Shown here piece after piece: positions 54,799 through 64,000 of a stretch of DNA of 64,000 nt. A program made the position numbers and the translations under genes. Position 1 is the stretch's first letter, and each line of letters opens with the position of its first letter. Below the pieces are notes generated by a model, which was not told where the DNA came from, searched no databases, and worked only from the letters and a program-made list of their open reading frames with translations. The stretch comes from Megachile rotundata (Eukaryota; Arthropoda; Insecta; Hymenoptera; Megachilidae), in contig NW_027473345.1 of assembly GCF_050947335.1 (NCBI RefSeq), positions 1,240,001-1,304,000 of the forward strand, read 5' to 3'.

Positions 54799-57234
54799 TA
54801 TGAATGTGATTGTATGATTGTGATTGTATGATTGTGATTGTGTGATTGCGTTTGTATGATTCTAATTGTATGCATGTGAATGTATAATTCTGATTGTATG
54901 ATTGTGATTGTATGATTGTGATTGTATGATTGTGATTGTATGATTGTGATTGTATGATTGTGATTGTATGATTGTGATTGTATGATTGTGATTGTATGAT
55001 TGTGATTGTATGATTGTGATTGAATGATTGTGATTGTATGATTGTGATTGTATGATTGGGATTGTATGATTGCGATTGTCTGATTGCGATTGTGTGATTG
55101 CGATTGTGTGATTGTGAATGTATGATTGTGATTGTATGATTGTGATTCTATGATTGTGATTGTATGATTGTAATTGTATGAATGTGATTGTATGATTGTG
55201 ATTGTATGATTGTGATTGTGTGATTGCGTTTGTATGATTCTAATTCTATGCATGTGAATGTATAATTCTGATTGTATGTTTGTGATAATATGATTGCGAT
55301 TGTATGATTGCGATTGCATGGTTGTGATTGTATGATTGTTATTGTATGATTGTGATTGTATGATTGTAATTGTACGATTGTGATTGTACGATTGTGATTG
55401 TATGATTGTGATTGTATGATTGCGATTGTCTGATTGCGATTGTGTGATTGTGACTGTATGATTGGGATTGTATGATTGTGATTCCATGATTGTAATTGTA
55501 TGATTGTAATTGTATGAATGTGATTGTATGATTGTGATTGTATGATTGTGATTGTGTGATTGCGTTTATATGATTCTAATTGTATGCATGTGAATGTATA
55601 ATTCTGATTGTATGATTGTGATTGTATGATTGTGATTGTATGATTGTGATTGTATGATTGTGATTGTATGATTGTGATTGTATGATTGTGATTGTATGAT
55701 TGTGATTGTATGATTGTGATTGTATGATTGTGACTGTATGATTGTGATTGTACGATTGTGATTGTACGATTGTGATTGTACGATTGCGATTTTATGATTG
55801 TGACTGTATGATTGTAACTGTATGATAGAGATTGTGTAAATGCGATTGTGATTGCATGATCGTAATTGTATGATTGTGAATGTATGATTATGATTGCATG
55901 ATTGCGATTGTCTGATTGCGATTGTGTGATTGTGAATGTATGATTGTGATTGCATGATTGTGATTCTATGATTGTGATTGTATGATTGTAATTGTATGAA
56001 TTTGATTGTATGATTGTGATTGTATGATTGTGATTGTGTGATTGCGTTTGTATGATTCTAATTGTATGCATGTGAATGTATAATTCTGATTGTATGTTTG
56101 TGATAATATGATTGCGATTGTATGATTGAGATTGTATGATTGTGATTGTACGATTGTGATTGTACGATTGTGATTGTACGATTGCGATTTTATGATTGTG
56201 ACTGTATGATTGTAACTGTATGATAGAGATTGTGTAAATGCGATTGTGATTGCATGATCGTAATTGTATGATTGTGAATGTATGATTATGATTGCATGAT
56301 TGCGATTGTCTGATTGCGATTGTGTGATTGTGAATGTATGATTGTGATTGCATGATTGTGATTCTATGATTGTGATTGTATGATTGTAATTGTATGAATT
56401 TGATTGTATGATTGTGATTGTATGATTGTGATTGTGTGATTGCGTTTGTATGATTCTAATTGTATGCATGTGAATGTATAATTCTGATTGTATGTTTGTG
56501 ATAATATGATTGCGATTGTATGATTGAGATTGTATGATTGAGATTGTACGATTGTGGTTCTATGATTGTGATTGTACGATTGTGATTGTATGATTGTGAT
56601 TGTATCATTGTGATTGTATGATTGTGGTTGTATCATTGTGATTGTATGATTGTGATTGTATGATTGTGATTGTATGATTGTGATTCTATGATTGCGATTG
56701 TCTGATTGCGATTGTGTGATTACGAATGTATGATTGTGATTGTATGATTGTGATTCTATGATTGTGGTTGTATGATTGTGATTGTATGATTGTGATTGTA
56801 TGATTGTGATTGTATGATTGTGATTGTACGATTGTGATGGTGTGATTGTGATTGCATGATTGTGATTGCATGATTGTGATTGCATGATTGTGATTGTGTG
56901 ATTGCGTTTGTATGATTCTAATTGTATGCATGCGAATGTATAATTCTGATTGTATGTTTGTGATAATATGATTGCGATTGTATGATTCAGATTGTATGAT
57001 TGTGATTGTATGATTGTGATTGTATGATTGTGATTGTATGATTGTGATTGTATGATTGTGATTGTATGATTGTGATTGTATGATTGTGATTGTATGATTG
57101 TGATTGTATGATTGTGATTGTATGATTGTGATTGTATGATTGTGATTGTATGACTGTGATTGTATGATTGTGATTGTATAATTGTGATTGTATAATTGTG
57201 ATTGCATGATTGTGATTGTATGATTGTCATTGTA

Positions 57235-57346
57235 CGATTGTGGTTGTACGATTGTGATTGTACGATTGTGATTGTACGATTGTGATTGTACGATTGTGAT
57301 TGTACGATTGTGATTGTACGATTGTGATTGTACGATTGTGATTGTA
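57235..57346. repeat. Run of 8 CGATTG-type monomers
   Basis: This lies just upstream of C-block copy 4. Its count of eight, against nine in two sister copies, shows unit-number change after the blocks were duplicated. Confidence 0.9.
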
Positions 57347-57388
57347 TGATTGTGATTGTGTGATTGCGTTTGTATGATTCTAATTGTA

Positions 57389-60300
57389 TGCATGCGAATG
57401 CATGATTGTGATTGCATGATTGTGATTGTATGATTGTGATTGTATGATTGTAATTGTATGAATTTGATTGTATGATTGTGACTGTATGATTGTGATTGTA
57501 TGATTGTGATTGTATGATTGTGATTGTATGAATGTGATTGTATAATTGTGATTGCATGATTGTGATTTTATGATTGTCATTGTACGATTGTGATTGTACG
57601 ATTGTGATTGTACAGTTGTGATTGTACGATTGTGATTTTATGATTGTGACTGTATGATTGTGATTGTATGATTGTGATTGTGTGATTGCGTTTGTATGAT
57701 TCTAATTGTATGCATGTGAATGTATAATTCTGATTGTATGTTTGTGATAATATGATTGCGATTGTATGATTGAGATTGTATGATTGAGATTGTATGATTG
57801 TGATTGTATGATTGTGATATTATGATTGTGATTGTATGATTGTGATTGTATGATTGTGATTGTATGATTGTGATTGTGTGATTGTGATTGTATGATTGTG
57901 ATTGTATGATTGTGATTGTATGATTGTGATTGTATGATTGTGATTGTATGATTGTGATTGGATGATTGTGATTGTATGATTGTGATTGTATGATTGTGAT
58001 TGTATGATTGTGATTGTATGATTGTGATTGTATGATTGTGATTGTATGATTGTGATTGTATGATTGTGATTGTATGATTGTGATTGTATGATTGTGATTG
58101 TATGATTGTGATTGTATGATTGTGATTGAATGATTGTGATTGTATGATTGTAATTGTATCATTGTGATTGTGTGATTGCGTTTGTATGATTGTGATTGTA
58201 TGATTGTGATTGTATGATTGTGATTGTGTGATTGCGTTTGTATGATTCTAATTGTATGCATGTGAATGTATAATTCTGATTGTATGTTTGTGATAATATG
58301 ATTGCGATTGTATGATTGTCATTGTATGATTGTGGTTTTATTATTGTGATTGTATGATTGTGATTGTATGATAGTGATTGCATGATTGTGATTGTATGAT
58401 TGTCATTGTATGATTGTGGTTTTATGATTGTGATTGTATGATTGTGATTGTATGATTGTGATTGTGTGATTGTGATTGTATGATTGTGATTGTATGATTG
58501 TGATTGTATGATTGTGATTGTATGACGGTGATTGTATGATTGTGATTGTATAATTGTGATTGTATAATTGTGATTGCATGATTGTGATTGTATGATTGTC
58601 ATTGTAGGATTGTGGTTGTACGATTGTGGTTGTATGATTGTGATTGTATGATTGTGATTGTATGATTGTGATTGTATGATTGTGATTGTATGATTGTGAT
58701 TGTATGATTGTGATTGTATGATTGTGATTGTATGATTGTGATTGTATGATTGTGATTGTATGGTTGTGATTGTGTGATTGCGTTTGTATGATTCTAATTG
58801 TATGCATGCGAATGTATAATTCTGATTGTATGTTTGTGATAATATGATTGCGATTGTATGATTGTGACTGTATGATTGTGATTGTATGATTGTGATTGTA
58901 TGTTTGTGATTGTATGATTGTGATTGTATGATTGTGATTGTATGATTTTGATTGTATAATTGTGATTGTGTGATTGTGATTGTGTGATTGTGACTGCATG
59001 ATTGTGATTGTATGATTGTGATTGTATGATTGTGATTGTATGATTGTGATTGTATGATTGTGATTGTACGATTGTGATTGTATGATTTTGATTGTATAAT
59101 TGTGATTGTGTGATAGTGATTGTGTGATTGTGACTGCATGATTGTGATTCTATGATTGTGATTGTATGATTGTAATTGTACGATTATGATTGTATGATTG
59201 TGATTGTATGATTCTACTTGCGTGATTGTGATTGTATGATTGTGAATATATAATTGTATTTGAGTTACTGTGATTGCCGGATTGCTATTGTATAATTCTG
59301 ATTGTATGATAGTGATTGTGTGATTTTGATTGTACGATTGTAGTTCTATGATTGTGATTGTATGATTGTGATTGTATGATTGTGATTGTATGATTGTGAT
59401 TGTATGATTGTGATTGTATGATTGTGATTGTATGATTGTGATTGTATGATTGTGATTGTATGACTGTGATTGTATGATTGTGATTGTATGATTGTGATTG
59501 TATGATTGTGATTGTGTGATTGCGTTTGTATGATTCTAATTGTATGCATGTGAATGTATAATTCTGATTGTATGATTGTGATTGTATGATTGTAATTGTA
59601 TGATTGTGATTGTATGATTGTGATTGCATGATTGTGATTGTATGATTGTGATTGTATGATTGTGATTGTATGATTGTGATTGTATGATTGTGATTGTATG
59701 ATTGTGATTGTGTGATTGTGATTGTATGATTGTGATTGTATGATTGTGATTGTACGATTTTGATTGTATAATTGTGATTGTGTGATTGTGATTGTGTGAT
59801 TGTGACTGCATGATTGTGATTGTATGATTGTGATTGTATGATTGTGATTGTATGATTGTGATTGTACGATTGTGATTGTATGATTTTGATTGTATAATTG
59901 TGATTGTGTGATAGTGATTGTGTGATTGTGATTGTATGATTGTTATTGTATGATTGTGATTGTATGATTGTAATTGTACGATTGTGATTGTATGATTGTG
60001 ATTGTATGATTGTACTTGCGTGATTGTGATTGTATGATTGTGAATATGTAATTGTATTTGAGTGACTGTGATTGCCGGAATGCTATTGTATAATTCTGAT
60101 TGTATGATAGTGACTGTGTGATTGTGATTGTACGATTGTGGTTCTATGATTGTGATTGTATGATTGTTATTGTATGATTGTGATTGTATGATTGTGATTG
60201 TATGATTGTGATTGTATCATTGTGATTGTATGATTGTGATTGTATGATTGTGATCCTATGATTGTGATTGTAGGATTGTGATAGTACAATTGCGATTGTC

Positions 60301-61150
60301 TGATTGCGATTGTGTGATTGTGATTGTATGATTGTGTTTGTGTGATTGCGTTTGTATGATTCTAATTGTATGCATGTGAATGTATAATCCTGATTGTATG
60401 TTTGTGATAATATGATTGCGATTGTATGATTGCGATTGTATGATAGTGATTGTATGATTGTTATTGTGTGATTGTGATTGTATGATTGTGATTGTATTAT
60501 TGTGATTGTATGATTGTGATTCTATGATTGCGATTGTCTGATTGCGATTGTGTGATTACGAATGTATGATTGTGATTGTATGATTGTGATTCTATGATTG
60601 TGGTTGTATGATTGTGATTGTATGATTGTGATTGTATGATTGTGATTGTATGATTGTGATTGTATGATTGTGATGGTGTGATTGTGATTGCATGATTGTG
60701 ATTGCATGATTGTGATTGCATGATTGTGATTGTGTGATTGCGTTTGTATGATTCTAATTGTATGCATGCGAATGTATAATTCTGATTGTATGTTTGTGAT
60801 AATATGATTGTGATTGTATGATTGTGATTGTATGATTGTGATTGTATGATTGAGATTGTATGATTGTGATTGTATGATTGTGATTGTATGATTGTGATTG
60901 TATGATTGTGATTGTATGATTGTGATTGTATGATTGTGATTGTATGATTGTGATTGTATGATTGTGATTGTATGATTGTGATTGTATGATTGTGATTGTA
61001 TGACTGTGATTGTATGATTGTGATTGTATAATTGTGATTGTATAATTGTGATTGCATGATTGTGATTGTATGATTGTCATTGTACGATTGTGGTTGTACG
61101 ATTGTGATTGTACGATTGTGATTGTATGATTGTGATTGTACGATTGTGAT
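57389..61150. repeat. C-block copy 4
   Basis: Markers are TGCATGCGAATGCA at 57,389, TACAGT at 57,611 and M2 at 59,259 and 60,057. Its offset from copy 3 is 8,446 bp, which leaves remainder 4 after division by 14. Three intervening M1 modules account for that remainder exactly. Confidence 0.8.
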
Positions 61151-61994
61151 TGTATGATTGTGATTGTATGATTGCGATTGTATGATTGTGATTGTATGAT
61201 TGTGATTGTGTGATTGCGTTTGTATGATTCTAATTTTATGCATGCGAATGTATGATTGTGATTGCATGATTGTGATTGTATGATTGTGATTGTATGATTG
61301 TAATTGTATGAATTTGATTGTATGATTGTGACTGTATGTTTGTGATTGTATGATTGTGATTGTATGATTGTGATTGTATGATTGTGATTGTATGAATGTG
61401 ATTGTATAATTGTGATTGCATGATTGTGATTGTATGATTGTCATTGTACGATTGTGATTGTACGATTGTGATTGTACGATTGTGATTGTACGATTGTGAT
61501 TTTATGATTGTGACTGTATGATTGTGATTGTATGATTGTGATTGTGTGATTGCGTTTGTATGATTCTAATTGTATGCATGTGAATGTATAATTCTGATTG
61601 TATGTTTGTGATAATATGATTGCGATTGTATGATTGAGATTGTATGATTGAGATTGTATGATTGTGATTGTATGATTGTGATATTATGATTGTGATATTA
61701 TGATTGTGATTGTATGATTGCGATTGTATGATTGTGACTGTATGATTGTGACTGTATGATTGTGATTGTGTGATTGTGATTGTATGATTGTGATTGTATG
61801 ATTGTGATTGTATGATTGTGATTATATGATTGTGATTGTATGATTGTGATTGTATGATTGTGATTGTATGATTGTGATTGTATGATTGTGATTGTATGAT
61901 TGTGATTGTATGATTGTGATTGTATGATTGTGATTGTATGATTGTGATTGTATGATTGTGATTGTATGATTGTGATTGTATGATTGTGATTGTA

Positions 61995-64000
61995 TCATTG
62001 TGATTGTGTCATTGCGTTTGTATGATTGTGATTGTATGATTGTGATTGTATGATTGTGATTGTGTGATTGCGTTTGTATGATTCTAATTGTATGCATGTG
62101 AATGTATAATTCTGATTGTATGTTTGTGATAATATGATTGCGATTGTATGATTGTCATTGTATGATTGTGGTTTTATTATTGTGATTGTATGATTGTGAT
62201 TGTATGATAGTGATTGCATGATTGTGATTGTATGATTGTCATTGTATGATTGTGGTTTTATGATTGTGATTGTATGATTGTGATTGTATGATTGTGATTG
62301 TATGATTGTGATTGTATGATTGTGATTGTATGATTGAGATTGTATGATTGTGATTGTATGGTAGTGATTGTATGATTGTAATTGTATGATTGTGATTGTA
62401 TGATTGTGATTCTATGATTGTGATTCTATGATTGTGATTGTATGATTGTAATTGTATGAATGTGATTGTATGATTGTGATTGTATGATTGTGATTGTGTG
62501 ATTGCGTTTGTATGATTCTAATTGTATGCATGTGAATGTATAATTCTGATTGTATGATTCTGATTGTATGATTGTGATTGTGTGATTGTGATTGTATGAT
62601 TGTGATTGTATGATTGTGATTGTATGATTGTGATTGTATGATTGTGATTGTATGATTGTGATTGTATGATTGTGATTGTGTGATTGTGATTGTGTGATTG
62701 CGATTGTATGATTCTAATTGTATGCATGCGAATGTATAATTCAGATTGTATGTTTGTGATAATATGATTGCGATTGTATGATTGTGGCTGTATGATTGTG
62801 ATTGTATGATTGTGATTGTATGATTGTGATTGTATGACTGTGATTGTATGAATGTGATTGTATGATTGTGATTGTATGATTGCGATTGTATGATTGTGAT
62901 TGTATGAATGTGATTGTATGATTGTGATTGTATGATTGCGATTGTATGATTGTGATCGTAAGACTGTGATTGTATGATTGTGATTGTGTGATTGTGATTG
63001 TATGATTGTGATTGCATGATTGTGATTGTGTGATTGTGATTGTACGATTGTGGTTCTATGATTGTAATTGTATGATTGTGTTTGTATAATTGTGATTGTA
63101 TGATTGTGATTGTATGATTGTGATTGTATGATTGTGACTGTATGATTGTGATTGTACGATTGTGATTGTACGATTGTGATTGTACGATTGCGATTTTATG
63201 ATTGTGACTGTATGATTGTAACTGTATGATAGAGATTGTGTAAATGCGATTGTGATTGCATGATCGTAATTGTATGATTGTGAATGTATGATTATGATTG
63301 CATGATTGCGATTGTCTGATTGCGATTGTGTGATTGTGAATGTATGATTGTGATTGCATGATTGTGATTCTATGATTGTGATTGTATGATTGTAATTGTA
63401 TGAATTTGATTGTATGATTGTGATTGTATGATTGTGATTGTGTGATTGCGTTTGTATGATTCTAATTGTATGCATGTGAATGTATAATTCTGATTGTATG
63501 TTTGTGATAAAATGATTGCGATTGTATGATTGAGATTGTATGATTGAGATTGTACGATTGTGGTTCTATGATTGTGATTGTACGATTGTGATTGTATGAT
63601 TGTGATTATATGATTGTGATTCTATGATTGTGATTGTAGGATTGTGATTGTATAATTGCGAGTGTCTGATTGCGATTGTGTGATTGTGATTGGATGATTG
63701 TGATTGTGTGATTGCGTTTGTATGATTCTAATTCTATGCATGTGAATGTATAATTCTGATTGTATGTTTGTGATAATATGATTGCGATTGTATGATTGCG
63801 ATTGCATGATTGTGATTGTATGATTGTTATTGTATGATTGTGATTGTATGATTGTAATTGTACGATTGTGATTGTACGATTGTGATTGTATGATTGTGAT
63901 TGTATGAATGCGATTGTCTGATTGCGATTGTGTGATTGTGACTGTATGATTGGGATTGTATGATTGTGATTCCATGATTGTAATTGTATGATTGTAATTG
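61995..64000. repeat. 9,202-bp-offset duplication, copy 2 (cut by window end)
   Basis: This is the partner of 52,793-54,798. It is still matching at the last base of the window, so the true duplication is longer. Because it has the empty LTR site, it was not derived from the LTR-bearing copy. Confidence 0.85.
62361..62402. other. Empty target site corresponding to the LTR insertion (copy 3)
   Basis: The intact ATTGT is at 62,375-62,379, exactly 9,202 bp after the copy at 53,173. It has the same preceding TGGTAGTGATTGTA unit and the same 866-bp spacing to M1 at 63,241. Confidence 0.8.

Larger units (their letters stand above)
24131..64000. repeat. 14-bp satellite array, right arm
   Basis: The same array resumes directly after the LTR, beginning with the second copy of the ATTGT target duplication, and runs off the right edge. 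Register checks: from 25,003 to 27,425 is 173 units, from 25,003 to 54,025 is 2,073 units, and from 56,255 to 63,227 is 498 units, all exact. Only single-base variants and whole-unit gains or losses are seen, apart from the four 20-bp M1 modules near 54,039, 55,837, 56,235 and 63,241 and one near 24,983. No coding or RNA gene is supported anywhere in it. Confidence 0.97.
52690..64000. repeat. Array domain D (mosaic of B-type and C-type blocks)
   Basis: B-type blocks with M1 at 54,039, 55,837 and 56,235 are followed by a C-type block starting at 57,389 with M2 at 59,259 and 60,057. A B-type block with M1 at 63,241 then follows. The first and last B-type parts are near-identical at a 9,202-bp offset. 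This is what one expects if blocks from two diverged sub-arrays were joined by recombination and then co-amplified. Confidence 0.7.

Noticed and set aside
1..64000. CRISPR array
   Set aside because: The repeats are directly abutting 14-mers with no unique spacers and no cas genes, and the flanking sequence indicates a eukaryotic satellite.
1..64000. Telomeric repeat tract
   Set aside because: The + strand is T/G-rich, but the unit has no run of G. It also has many point variants and multi-kb higher-order structure and contains an inserted LTR, none of which fits a telomerase-made tract.
1..64000. CENP-B-box-bearing centromeric satellite
   Set aside because: No unit carries the TTCG...CGGG core of the CENP-B box. 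TTCG is not part of the common monomers. A centromeric role without that box cannot be judged from sequence.

Overview
The window is almost entirely one tandem satellite/minisatellite array. The basic unit is 14 bp, written on the + strand as TGATTGTGATTGTA, and it is a 6-mer plus an 8-mer that both begin TGATTG. I estimate about 4,500 units. The array runs off both ends of the window. I find no supportable protein-coding gene, RNA gene, CRISPR array or bacterial-type signal. The many long minus-strand reading frames are a by-product of a repeat with no stop codon on that strand. This points to a eukaryotic, probably animal, nuclear genome assembled from long reads; the species cannot be named from the sequence.

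The only non-satellite DNA is a 516-bp island at 23,615-24,130. It begins TG, ends CA, has 8-of-9-bp terminal inverted repeats and is flanked by a 5-bp target duplication (ATTGT). Three other copies of the surrounding higher-order repeat, near 15,510, 53,173 and 62,375, keep the uninterrupted target site. The best reading is a solo LTR of an LTR retrotransposon, probably on the minus strand.

The array has several levels of order. (1) 14-bp monomers. (2) Named variant monomers in fixed strings, notably a cassette centred on a TGCATGYGAATGTA unit that recurs every 0.3-0.6 kb. (3) Multi-kb higher-order duplications whose offsets are whole numbers of monomers (1,666, 2,898, 3,850, 4,046, 5,180, 5,992, 6,006 and 6,328 bp). 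(4) Four domains separated by two marker modules. Domain A (about 1-13,600) has neither module. Domain B (about 13,600-27,000) carries the 20-bp phase-slip module M1 and the LTR. Domain C (about 27,000-52,700) carries the divergent module M2 and no M1. Domain D (about 52,700-64,000) is a mosaic of B-type and C-type blocks.

The most striking property is phase. Between every pair of checkpoints I computed, the 14-bp register is kept with zero net drift, including 2,073 units from 25,003 to 54,025. The only breaks I found are the 13 M1 modules (each adds 6 bp) and the LTR insertion, although substitution variants are everywhere.
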